Assembly: GCA_030540715.1 (NCBI GenBank)
Contig: JAUNVQ010000011.1
Span: forward strand, 20,106 to 84,105
Reading direction: 5' to 3'
Length of the DNA stretch: 64,000 nucleotides
DNA from: Actinomycetaceae bacterium
GTDB taxonomy: Bacteria > Actinomycetota > Actinomycetes > Actinomycetales > Actinomycetaceae
The position numbers and the translations under genes were made by a program. The notes beneath the pieces were generated by a model. The model did no database searches. It was given only the letters and a program-made list of their open reading frames with translations, and was not told where the DNA came from. Position 1 is the stretch's first letter. Every line of letters starts with the position of its first letter. Shown here piece after piece: positions 19,739-28,864 of the stretch.

Positions 19739-20572
19739 TTATTGTACCTTCTGGGTACAGGTGGCGTCGCTATCCCACCGTCCGCAGGCACATGCTAGCG
19801 CGGCTATCGCAGCTGGCCCCGCAGACGACACCCGCATAATCGTTTTCCCAAGTTTCATATGTTTGGCACCTGCATGAACAAACATGTCGATTTCTTCGGC
19901 AGTAATTCCGCCCTCTGGGCCTATGATCAGCCATACGCGCTGCCATACTTTGTTTCGACAAAGCATGGTACGTATTTCATTAACAAAAGGCTGATCTGAT
20001 TCTTCCCACAACACATAAACTGCGTCGCCTTGTTGAACACCAGCTGCAATACGTTGAGCAAGTTGAGGGCTGTCAACCAGTTCGTCTACATGTGGTATGA
20101 AGGCTCGCCGTGCTTGCTTTGTTGCTGCCGTGACAATGTTGGTCCATTTTTGCTGACCTTTCTCACGCTTTTTTCCTACCCACTGCGATACACACCTGAC
20201 TGCTGACCACGGTATCACCTGGTCAACCCCTATTTCGGTAGCAGCCTCAAGAGCCTGTTCATCGCGTCCACCTTTTGCCAGTCCCTGTACAAGCACAATC
20301 TGTGTATCCGAAGCGGGCTCCTTGCTAATGTGGTCAATTGTTAAGGTCACCGCACTGGTGCGTATGTCACGAATTGTTGACAGAACTCTCAGGCCTTCAC
20401 CGTCAATAAGTTCAAGCTGTTCACCCGTTTTCATGCGCCGTACCCGTATGCAGTGACGAGCTTCTGTCCCTTCCCAGGTAAGAGTGTTACCTGTACGGGC
20501 TTCACTAAGGGCGGGCGTGCACGTGGCAATGTTGCTATTAGCGTGTTCACCAAAAAACACTGGCAAGGTCAT
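19739..20572 (-). CDS. rsmE: 16S rRNA m3U1498 methyltransferase RsmE
   Basis: SPOUT-fold methyltransferase that methylates N3 of U1498 in 16S rRNA using SAM. It has an N-terminal PUA-like part with HCIRVRRMKTGEQL, and a C-terminal SPOUT knot with LVQGLAKGGRDE, IIGPEGGITAEEID and the final MRVSSAGPAAIAAL segment. ATG at 20572 (MTLPVFFGE, 277 residues) is chosen for its AAGGA site eight bases away; the frame is open further upstream. It sits between dnaJ and phoH, the conserved actinobacterial order. Confidence 0.94.
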   Translation of the reverse strand: MTLPVFFGEHANSNIATCTPALSEARTGNTLTWEGTEARHCIRVRRMKTGEQLELIDGEGLRVLSTIRDIRTSAVTLTIDHISKEPASDTQIVLVQGLAKGGRDEQALEAATEIGVDQVIPWSAVRCVSQWVGKKREKGQQKWTNIVTAATKQARRAFIPHVDELVDSPQLAQRIAAGVQQGDAVYVLWEESDQPFVNEIRTMLCRNKVWQRVWLIIGPEGGITAEEIDMFVHAGAKHMKLGKTIMRVSSAGPAAIAALACACGRWDSDATCTQKVQ

Positions 20573-20650
20573 GGTTGTCCTTTTTCTTTGAAGAGGCCGC
20601 TGCGTCCATCGTGGCGCACGTTGGAGGCATTGACGCATTCAAGTGGTGTT

Positions 20651-21775
<1,125 letters not shown>

Positions 21776-22037
21776 TCATTGTTTGTTCGTACCAGAAAGT
21801 GAATCAAACGTTCAAGCTGTCACACCTCCACCACGCCTGTATCAGCGTTTTTGTAGGTGATACCCCCTACGTCTGGCTCTCTTATCCAGTGTTGCTTCTG
21901 CTTTATCAGCAGCAGCTTTTCATGCCAAAGTCACAAAATTGTAAGGCATAGGTACCTCACAGTCTTGAGTCTTAAACGCACGAACGTGCCACTGTATTGT
22001 GTCATGAATCGAGTTTGCCTTCCATCTGCGAGCTCAC

Positions 22038-23057
22038 TTATTGGCGTAAAAACCCTGAGAGATAGCTCGCAACCGCCCTTACTGCAGCCATTGTTGCAGG
22101 ATAATCCATTCTCAGTGGTCCAACAATCCCCAGATGAGCGCGGGTGTCTTCACGGGAACGGTAGGTGTCAGATACCACTGCTGTTTCAGAAAAAGCGTTG
22201 TGTTCATTTTCTGCGCCAATACTGACACTTACATCTGTTTCATCCTGTGTTTGCTGGCTGAAAAGACGAATAAGCGTCATATGTTCTTCCAGTGCATCAA
22301 GTAACGGCAGCACGGATCCTTGAAAATCTGTACGTGAACGCACCAGGTTAGCAGCTCCTGCCACAACAAGACGTTCCTCTGTTTCACTTTCTAGTGAACT
22401 GTTGATGACATGAATAATCTTTGTTGCCAACTGATGCTGTTCAGGGGTGATATGTTGACCAAGTCGTTGAAGCAGCCTGTCAATCTCTTCGGGCTTAAGG
22501 CCAACAGCATCGGCATTAAGAATAATGCGTAGCCCCGTAACATCCAAGTTGTCAAGAGGTTGTTCTGATTCGATGACATGCTGCATAACATCGCCAGCGT
22601 CAGTAATAACAATCACCATAAGCTGATGGTCTGCTACTGGAATAAGTTCAACGTGACGCAGCCGGGTTTTACGCGTTACAGGATATTGCACAACGGCTAG
22701 TTGGCGGGTGAGTTGCGACAGCAGGCGAACAGTGCGTTCTACCACGTCGTCAATGTCGCAGGCTCCCTCTAAAAATGTTTCAATGGCTCGACGTTCGTGC
22801 ACCGACAACGGTTTGAGTGTGGCTATCTGATCAACAAATTCACGGTACCCTTTTTGGGTGGGCACACGCCCAGCCGAGGTATGCGGTTGATACAGATAGC
22901 CTTCTTCTTCTAACACAGCCATATCGTTGCGAATAGTCGCAGGAGAAACCCCCAGGTCATGGCGTTCAACAAGCGCCTTCGATCCCACAGGTTCACCTTC
23001 GCGCACAAAGTCAGAGACTACCGCGCGCAATACATTGATGCGACGGTCTGTGGTCAT
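22038..23057 (-). CDS. hrcA: Heat-inducible repressor HrcA
   Basis: Winged-helix repressor that binds CIRCE operators and controls heat-shock genes, with GroEL promoting its active form. The 339-residue protein has the N-terminal DNA-binding domain (RAVVSDFVREGEPVGSKAL; GVSPATIRNDMAVLEEEGYL) and the GAF-like C-terminal region. The ATG at 23057 has a very strong GGAGGGG site. It is followed by dnaJ after 271 bases without a visible gene. No CIRCE operator (TTAGCACTC-N9-GAGTGCTAA) is recognisable in the upstream gap, so self-repression is not supported here. Confidence 0.96.
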   Translation of the reverse strand: MTTDRRINVLRAVVSDFVREGEPVGSKALVERHDLGVSPATIRNDMAVLEEEGYLYQPHTSAGRVPTQKGYREFVDQIATLKPLSVHERRAIETFLEGACDIDDVVERTVRLLSQLTRQLAVVQYPVTRKTRLRHVELIPVADHQLMVIVITDAGDVMQHVIESEQPLDNLDVTGLRIILNADAVGLKPEEIDRLLQRLGQHITPEQHQLATKIIHVINSSLESETEERLVVAGAANLVRSRTDFQGSVLPLLDALEEHMTLIRLFSQQTQDETDVSVSIGAENEHNAFSETAVVSDTYRSREDTRAHLGIVGPLRMDYPATMAAVRAVASYLSGFLRQ

Positions 23058-23364
23058 GTCCCCTCCTTCTCAACGTTATAGGCTTACAGCCCTGTGTGCG
23101 GGTATAGGCTCACTGGTGACAGGCTGGTTCTCCCTCACAAGTTAGCTCGCCCTAGCATCATCGACACATGGCTGTTACCAGTCGCAGGCCTGGCAGGTGC
23201 CAACCACAAGCATTTCCACTCTCAAGGCCGGTAGCCGGCATCATAGATAACAATGCGACCACTGTCGTTAGCGCTCTACCCTCTTGACTGCTCACTCTAG
23301 TCGCTTTTTATGATAGGCACATAATGCTCTCACTTCCAGCGAAACTTATAGCAGCATCCACGTG
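23058..23364. other. Gap between ribH end and hrcA start
   Basis: About 300 bases separating the rib operon end from hrcA, both on the minus strand. A GCCGG/CCGGC hairpin with a 3- to 4-base loop lies near 23222-23235. A TTAGCGCTC near 23266 resembles half of a CIRCE site, but the second arm is absent. No gene is supported; the hrcA promoter must be here. Confidence 0.4.
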
Positions 23365-23853
23365 CTAGCGTTTGAGTTTCAGCCGCTTACCTTCTAAGGC
23401 AATCATTTCTATAGCTGCTGCTGCCGCCTCAAAACCCTTGTCCTCGCAAGAGTCTTCCACGCCTGCCCGATCCAGCGCTTGCTGCTCATTATCGCATGTA
23501 AGCAGACCAAATCCAACAGGTTTTTTTGCATCCAAAGAGGCTCGTAGTAACCCTTGAGTTGCCGCATCACAAACATAGTCAAAATGTGGTGTTGCCCCGC
23601 GAATAACAACTCCAAGCGCAACAACGGCATCAATATCCTTGCGTGCCAGCGCCTTCGCAGCCCCTAGCGGCAGTTCAAATGAGCCTGGCACCCGATATAA
23701 ATATCCTTTGGCCCCTGCGGCTTTGATGGCACGTGATGCACCATCAATCAGGCCATCCATCACGGTGTCATGCCATCGTGATGCCACCACACCGATACGT
23801 GCACCTCGCACTTTTTTTACCCCCATTTCGGGAGCCCCACTTCCTGCCATCAT
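23365..23853 (-). CDS. ribH: 6,7-dimethyl-8-ribityllumazine synthase
   Basis: Penultimate step of riboflavin synthesis: joins 3,4-dihydroxy-2-butanone 4-phosphate with the ribityl-aminopyrimidine. The 162-residue protein shows VVASRWHDTVMDGLIDGA, VPGSFELPLGAAKAL, VVIRGATPHFDYV (catalytic His in the TPHF turn) and FGLLTCDNEQQALDR. Two ATGs in tandem (23853, 23850) share an AAGGA site. It begins one base after the ribBA stop and is the last gene of the riboswitch-controlled rib operon. It should form the usual hollow capsid or pentamer. Confidence 0.97.
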   Translation of the reverse strand: MMAGSGAPEMGVKKVRGARIGVVASRWHDTVMDGLIDGASRAIKAAGAKGYLYRVPGSFELPLGAAKALARKDIDAVVALGVVIRGATPHFDYVCDAATQGLLRASLDAKKPVGFGLLTCDNEQQALDRAGVEDSCEDKGFEAAAAAIEMIALEGKRLKLKR

Positions 23854-23854
23854 T

Positions 23855-25171
23855 CTATCCTTTCATTGCGGTATCAAGCTGGGTAAAAGTATGGCCCAAC
23901 TGCTGCTTTGTTTGTAAATATTTCATATTGTGCGGGGTGATTCCCACTTCTAACGCAAGGCGTTCAACAACACTTACTAAAGAGGAATCAAGATGTGTTT
24001 TTTGCGGGTTATTTGTCAGTAACCGTATCTTTGTCAACCCCAAGTCGGCTAGTATCTCGCTGGCGGCACCGTATTCTCGTCGGTCAATTGGCCATCCTAG
24101 GTGCACATTGGCTTGAGCGGTATCCATGCCTTTGTCTTGAAGCTGATAGGCCCTAATTTTTTCGGCAAGTCCAATGCCGCGACCTTCATGTCCTCGCAAA
24201 TACACAATTGCACCGCCCTCTTGCGCGATCATGCGCATTGCTTCGTGAAGTTGCGGACCACAGTCACAGCGAAGCGACCCAAATGCTTCCCCGGTAAGAC
24301 ATTCTGAATGTATGCGCACAAGTGGAACATTATCTATATGCTCTTTCCCTTTGGAAACCAAAGCTATATGGTCAACTCCTTGACTATCGTCGTGATAGCA
24401 CAGCACCTGGAAGTCCCCAAATTCAGTTGGCATCATGGCAGTTTCAACACGTGTGATGCGCGGCGTAGCTTTCTTTTGTTTCCAGAGGGCGAAGTTCGCA
24501 GGTTGTTCCATTTGTGACTGGGAGGAAACAGTAGGCAAATCGTGTTTACTGCGCCATGCTGCCAGGTCAGCGATTGTCAATAATACTAGGTTATTTTTTT
24601 TTGCTAAAGTTGCGGCCTCGTCATAGCGCATCATTGTGCCGTCATCATTGACAAGCTCTGCTAATACTCCCACGGGTTCAAGGCCAGCTAGGCGACATAA
24701 ATCTACTGTTCCTTCAGTATGGCCACCGCGTTCAATAACGCCTCCAGCTTTTGCTCGCAGTGGCACCACATGTCCTGGGCGGCACAGATCTGATGGGGTC
24801 GCGTGAGGGTCAGCAAGGACATGTAAGGTTCGCATCCTATCTGCTGCCGATATTCCTGTTGTCACCCCCTGTGCAGCATCGCATGTGATTGTATAGGCAG
24901 TGCGTTTCGGATCTTCAGAAGCAGATTCTGGCACCATCAGTGGGAGTTCTAGTGCCTCGGCTCGCTGGTCAGTCATTGGAGCGCATATATACCCCGAGGT
25001 ATGACGTACCATCCATGCTGATGTTTTTTCTGTAATTGTTGCCGCTGCAGCAATTGCATCAACTTCGTTTTCCCGATCATGATCATCGGCTACAAGAACG
25101 GGGCGACCTGCCGCTAAATCTGCATATGCCTGCAGTAAGAGTTGTTCAAAGGTCGCTGTTTGCCTGTTCAT
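23855..25171 (-). CDS. ribBA: Bifunctional DHBP synthase / GTP cyclohydrolase II
   Basis: Two riboflavin-pathway enzymes in one chain. The N-terminal 3,4-dihydroxy-2-butanone-4-phosphate synthase (about 1-215) has DDHDRENEVD and RGGHTEGTVDLCRLAG. The C-terminal GTP cyclohydrolase II (about 235-430) has SECLTGEAFGSLRCDCG, with three zinc cysteines, and GHEGRGIGL. In the first motif the common RENEGD reads RENEVD, with the metal-binding acids kept. The linker between domains is Gln/Lys-rich. The ATG at 25171 overlaps the ribE stop (ATGA), so translation is coupled. The 438-residue length is normal. Confidence 0.96.
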   Translation of the reverse strand: MNRQTATFEQLLLQAYADLAAGRPVLVADDHDRENEVDAIAAAATITEKTSAWMVRHTSGYICAPMTDQRAEALELPLMVPESASEDPKRTAYTITCDAAQGVTTGISAADRMRTLHVLADPHATPSDLCRPGHVVPLRAKAGGVIERGGHTEGTVDLCRLAGLEPVGVLAELVNDDGTMMRYDEAATLAKKNNLVLLTIADLAAWRSKHDLPTVSSQSQMEQPANFALWKQKKATPRITRVETAMMPTEFGDFQVLCYHDDSQGVDHIALVSKGKEHIDNVPLVRIHSECLTGEAFGSLRCDCGPQLHEAMRMIAQEGGAIVYLRGHEGRGIGLAEKIRAYQLQDKGMDTAQANVHLGWPIDRREYGAASEILADLGLTKIRLLTNNPQKTHLDSSLVSVVERLALEVGITPHNMKYLQTKQQLGHTFTQLDTAMKG

Positions 25172-25764
25172 TGTGTTACTCCTTGCTGTATTAATCGTTG
25201 CACGTAGCGGGCTAGCATATCGGTTTCAATGTTGACGCATTGATGGAGGTGAAGTTGCCCCAATGTTGTTGCGCGCAGTGTTTCTGGTATAAGGCTTACT
25301 GAAAACCAGTTATCTCCTACACCAGTAACTGTCAGCGATACACCATCTATACACACTGAGCCTTTCATAGCAATATATCCACTGATGGATTGCGGTATGT
25401 CTACTGTGACGTCAGTCCATGTTTCACCTTGTTTCACATGGCTGATTATTCCTGTGGCATCGACGTGTCCCTGCACTAGGTGACCGCCTAGTCGGTCGCC
25501 TAGTTTCAGTGATCGTTCCAGATTGACGCGGTCGCCAGGCTGTTTTGTTCCTAGTGAGCTCATTTTTAAGGTTTCAGGCATCATATCAACCCAAAACTGT
25601 GTGTCATCACAGTCAGTTACTGACAGGCATACACCGTTTGTCGCAATTGATTCACCGATCACACATGTCCCTGCAAAACAACAGGAAACAGCCATTTTAA
25701 TGGAACCACCGGTAGGGGTGAGTTCAGTGATTGTTCCAATTTCTTCAATAAGGCCTGTAAACAT
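25168..25764 (-). CDS. ribE: Riboflavin synthase alpha chain
   Basis: Last step of riboflavin synthesis: dismutates two lumazines into riboflavin and the pyrimidine precursor. The 198-residue protein has two tandem lumazine-binding repeats. It starts with the diagnostic MFTGLIEEIGTI, followed by ESIATNGVCLSVTD in repeat 1 and GHLVQGHVDATG then KGSVCIDGVSLTVTG in repeat 2. The ATG at 25764 directly abuts the ribD stop, with AAAGGA as ribosome site inside ribD. The gene is also called ribC in some species. Confidence 0.97.
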   Translation of the reverse strand: MFTGLIEEIGTITELTPTGGSIKMAVSCCFAGTCVIGESIATNGVCLSVTDCDDTQFWVDMMPETLKMSSLGTKQPGDRVNLERSLKLGDRLGGHLVQGHVDATGIISHVKQGETWTDVTVDIPQSISGYIAMKGSVCIDGVSLTVTGVGDNWFSVSLIPETLRATTLGQLHLHQCVNIETDMLARYVQRLIQQGVTQ

Positions 25765-27135
25765 TTAGTTATCCTTTTTCTTTTGCTGAGTGAAGACACG
25801 AGTATCATCAACTTCGTGTGGCAAAGAGTCAGATGCACCGAAGGATTCCCCTTTTTTGCTCTCTTCACCTGACCCATACCAGGTGTTTTGTTCTTTTGAT
25901 GAACAACATGTCCGAGTGTGTATATCTTGCGTGCACGTGGGAGTGTGTGGGTCCTTTGTGTATGTCATCTGCATAACAACATCGTAAGCATCTTCCTCAC
26001 CTAGTTGTTGCGTCTGTACGCGCAGCGGCATGGGGGCATCTTTTAATGTATGCACACCAATGTTGTAAAGAGATTTTTTACCGCCGCCAAAAACTTTCGG
26101 GCTGATATAGGCATCAAGCCTGTCCACCAAGCCTTCACGCATAGCCGCAGACACCAGGGTTGGGCCACCTTCTATAAGCACTGTACGTATCCCCCTATTC
26201 CACAGGTCGTCTAGCACAGCACGCAGATCATGCGTGTTATAGATACATACGTTTCCCACACGTTCGCATCGCAATGCAGGTTCGGGCATATCTGCCGTCG
26301 ATAACGTATCCGATAATGCTTGATCGGGATATTCTCCATCATCTCTTTTATGACATGCCCGGGTGGCATAAGTATCGAAGATGTGAAAATCACGGGGAAT
26401 TGGTCTGTGTCCAACGATCACTTTCAGTGGCTGATGTGGGTTATCAATACCGCTTGGACGTGCCGACAAGTGCGGATTATCCGCTAAAACAGTACCTGTC
26501 CCAACAATAATTGCATCAACGTCAGCACGAACACTATGCCCCTCATCGCGAGCCGCCTTTCCCGTAATCCACTGGCTTGTACCATCTTGTGCAGCAACAT
26601 ATCCGTCAAGAGTTTGCGCAATCTTGGCAATACACCACGGTCGTTTTCTTGTCACTGCTACTCGCCACTCATAGGTGAGGTGATAGGCAGCCTGAACACT
26701 GTGTTCATCACAGATTTCTTGTGCATTGACAACATTAACACCAGCTTCACGCAATATTTCAGCACCGCCGCACGCAACTGGATGAGGGTCTGCAACCGCA
26801 TAAATAACTTTCCCTATTCCAGCCTGTATCAGTGCAGATGTACACGGCGGAGTTTTCCCCCAATGACTACATGGCTCCAGGGTAACAATCGCTTGGGCCA
26901 CATGTGCTCTGCGTGAAAACTCGGCCTCTCCCATCGCAGTGCGCGCGGCGCAAAGTGCCGCAACTTCACCATGAGGCGTCCCTTCGCCCTCGTGACGCCC
27001 ATAAAAAATATATGAGCTGCCAGGCACAACAATGGCGCAGCCCACCCGTGGATTACCGTTGTGAACGCATGCCTTGGACGCATAGGTAACAGCCGTGGAT
27101 AAAATGGCTGAATAATCAGGATTTTCCCCGCTCAC
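25765..27135 (-). CDS. ribD: Riboflavin deaminase-reductase RibD with C-terminal extension
   Basis: Bifunctional: deaminates the GTP-derived pyrimidine, then reduces its ribose. The deaminase half has zinc motif HGEVAALCAA and PCSHWGKTPPC; the reductase half has IAQTLDGYVAAQDGTSQWITG and LIEGGPTLVSAAM. GTG at 27135 (MSGENPDYS) is preferred because AGAGGA lies seven bases before it; the frame is open further up. At 456 residues it is about 90 longer than usual. The extra tail after the reductase domain is hydrophilic, with a Cys/His cluster (HTPTCTQDIHTRTCC), and looks disordered. It is first gene of the FMN-riboswitch operon. Confidence 0.94.
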   Translation of the reverse strand: MSGENPDYSAILSTAVTYASKACVHNGNPRVGCAIVVPGSSYIFYGRHEGEGTPHGEVAALCAARTAMGEAEFSRRAHVAQAIVTLEPCSHWGKTPPCTSALIQAGIGKVIYAVADPHPVACGGAEILREAGVNVVNAQEICDEHSVQAAYHLTYEWRVAVTRKRPWCIAKIAQTLDGYVAAQDGTSQWITGKAARDEGHSVRADVDAIIVGTGTVLADNPHLSARPSGIDNPHQPLKVIVGHRPIPRDFHIFDTYATRACHKRDDGEYPDQALSDTLSTADMPEPALRCERVGNVCIYNTHDLRAVLDDLWNRGIRTVLIEGGPTLVSAAMREGLVDRLDAYISPKVFGGGKKSLYNIGVHTLKDAPMPLRVQTQQLGEEDAYDVVMQMTYTKDPHTPTCTQDIHTRTCCSSKEQNTWYGSGEESKKGESFGASDSLPHEVDDTRVFTQQKKKDN

Positions 27136-27305
27136 GTCATATCCTCTCAGCATCACGGGGATAAAATTAAAGAGGACGTCTGCCGCGGCTACCCTAACAT
27201 CAAAGCCGGTTCATCCGTGCCGCGTGCCGTACAAAATCTGTGTATCCCAACAGGTATCTTACGCGCAAAAACCAGCGCATATCTTCCGTTGAGCATCTTG
27301 TACCC

Positions 27306-27432
27306 AGTGCTTCCTCCCATCCGGACTCTCACCGTCGGTACTGGAGTTTCACCAGTTCAACCACATGCTATAGGAGCATATGGCTCGCGGACTTTTACCG
27401 CCGGTTCGGACTTTCACCGACCCCGGAGCACA
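27306..27432 (-). promoter_or_regulatory. FMN riboswitch (RFN element)
   Basis: Read on the minus strand, the region carries the conserved RFN blocks in order: GGGGTCGGTGAAAGTCCGA, ACCGGCGGTAAAAGTCCGCG, AACTGGTGAAACTCCAG, CCGACGGTGAGAGTCCGGA and the closing TGGGAGGAAGC. It ends about 170 bases before the ribD start, leaving room for an expression platform. FMN binding should switch off the ribD-ribE-ribBA-ribH operon. No strong hairpin with a T-run was found downstream, so control may be on translation or use a weak terminator. Confidence 0.95.
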
Positions 27433-27613
27433 TATTGATTATGTCATATTTTTTGATAAATGCACACCATTATTTTTCTCTGCATTCTGAACAAAACGAA
27501 CTCAAGATACCTGCCCTTCACCCTCTGTCACCTGTGGCCTGGGTATTTGCGTACCACTTACCAACGCACTGCAGAATTCACTGCATCGTCAACTTTTTGG
27601 ATACACAAAAGCC

Positions 27614-28600
27614 TCAGCGATGATGATCACGCAATGCGTGCGTTGTTTCCACTCGTTTCAATAATGCCCCTGCACTTATGTCATCGATATAAAGATCCGT
27701 TATCACACCGGCATTCAACGCGCCAATAATTGCTCGGCTTTTACTTCTGTCGGCCACCACGGCCATTCGGCGCGGAATCTGCGATAGTTCTTCGGGAGTG
27801 GGCCCTGTCGTTCGCTGATTAAACTCAATATCACTCCAGCTACCATCTTCACGTACCACAAGGGTACACACATCCCCTGCAACATTTTGGGCCTCCATAC
27901 GCAAAAGTTCTTGATGCGTAAAATATCCGCCAGCATACACCCGCGAGGGCACCTCTGCTTCTAATGAGCCAATACCAAAAACCGCAATATCACATTGCTG
28001 GCGAATCTCTAGTACACGGCGAATGGAGCTTTCTTTCCACATTGCCTGTTTTGTTTCCGGGTTATCAAAGAAGGCGGGTGCTGGAAACTGAATAGAGTGA
28101 GCATTAAAGGACTGCGCCGCAACACCAATAATGTATTCAGCATGAGGAACAGCAGTCACCTCTGTTGAAGCCGCACCGTTCAGCTGGACGAACGTGACAT
28201 GAGGAATTGTTCGTTGAGGTAGATTACCCACCAGCTCAGTTGTTGTATTCCCCCAGGCCAGGCCAACAGTATCATGTGGCTGAATAATATCTGCAAGGTC
28301 TTGAGCTGCCACTTTACACACATAGCGCAGTCGTTTAAGCGCAGGCGTATGACGCGGAACAGGAATAATGTGGGCACGAACAGACCAGAGTCGATAAAAA
28401 GCATCACGCTGAATGTTCACGCTATCATCTGCAGCCGCAATAGAGATCGTGACGATACCCGCCTGACGGGCGTATGCCAGCAGACGCGACACAGAAGATC
28501 GTGACATGGAGAGTTTGCGCGCTATCGTTTCCATTGTCAAATCTTCCAGATAATACATCGTTGCTGCTTGTCTGGCTTTTTCTTCACGCTGGTTTGCCAT
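27614..28600 (-). CDS. SorC/DeoR-type sugar-sensing transcriptional regulator
   Basis: The 328-residue regulator has an N-terminal helix-turn-helix (MYYLEDLTMETIARKLSMSR, then SSVSRLLAYAR, about residues 15-46). A SorC-type phosphosugar-binding domain of about 270 residues follows, with GLAWGNTTTELV and FGIGSLE segments. It is divergent from glpD across a 264-base gap, so it most likely controls the glpDFK genes and itself, with glycerol 3-phosphate or a related phosphate as the natural effector guess. Effector and sign of control are inference. Its 3' end faces the riboswitch region without an obvious terminator. Confidence 0.88.
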   Translation of the reverse strand: MANQREEKARQAATMYYLEDLTMETIARKLSMSRSSVSRLLAYARQAGIVTISIAAADDSVNIQRDAFYRLWSVRAHIIPVPRHTPALKRLRYVCKVAAQDLADIIQPHDTVGLAWGNTTTELVGNLPQRTIPHVTFVQLNGAASTEVTAVPHAEYIIGVAAQSFNAHSIQFPAPAFFDNPETKQAMWKESSIRRVLEIRQQCDIAVFGIGSLEAEVPSRVYAGGYFTHQELLRMEAQNVAGDVCTLVVREDGSWSDIEFNQRTTGPTPEELSQIPRRMAVVADRSKSRAIIGALNAGVITDLYIDDISAGALLKRVETTHALRDHHR

Positions 28601-28683
28601 AACTCCCCTTTTTTGTTTTATCCGGTGTCGTTAATCATCACCGATCAACCTGCCACACACCACAACTTATGGATTAGTTCACA

Positions 28684-28773
28684 ATTGTTCGTGCCGTTTC
28701 GACTATACCGCACATATGTGCAAAAGGTGTGAACATTGTTGCAGTCGATATTAAATTAAGACACAATAACAAT
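28684..28773. promoter_or_regulatory. Candidate operator region between sorC-type gene and glpD
   Basis: The core ATTGTT occurs at 28684-28689 (inside the palindrome ACAATTGT) and at 28735-28740, and its complement AACAAT at 28768-28773. Three copies within 90 bases of the divergent promoter region suggest binding sites for the adjacent regulator. A separate CGGTG/CACCG inverted repeat lies near 28622-28642, close to the regulator start. No proven consensus is known to me for this regulator. Confidence 0.3.
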
Positions 28774-28864
28774 ATAGCTGAACCCCTTAATGAAACGTCA
28801 CACAGCATCCACACTGTTGGTAGTAAAAAGGGAATCACACAAACACTAAACAAGGGAGTTTTCA

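Noticed and set aside
23058..23364. CIRCE operator upstream of hrcA
   Set aside because: Only a TTAGCGCTC half-site is present; the matching GAGTGCTAA arm is missing.
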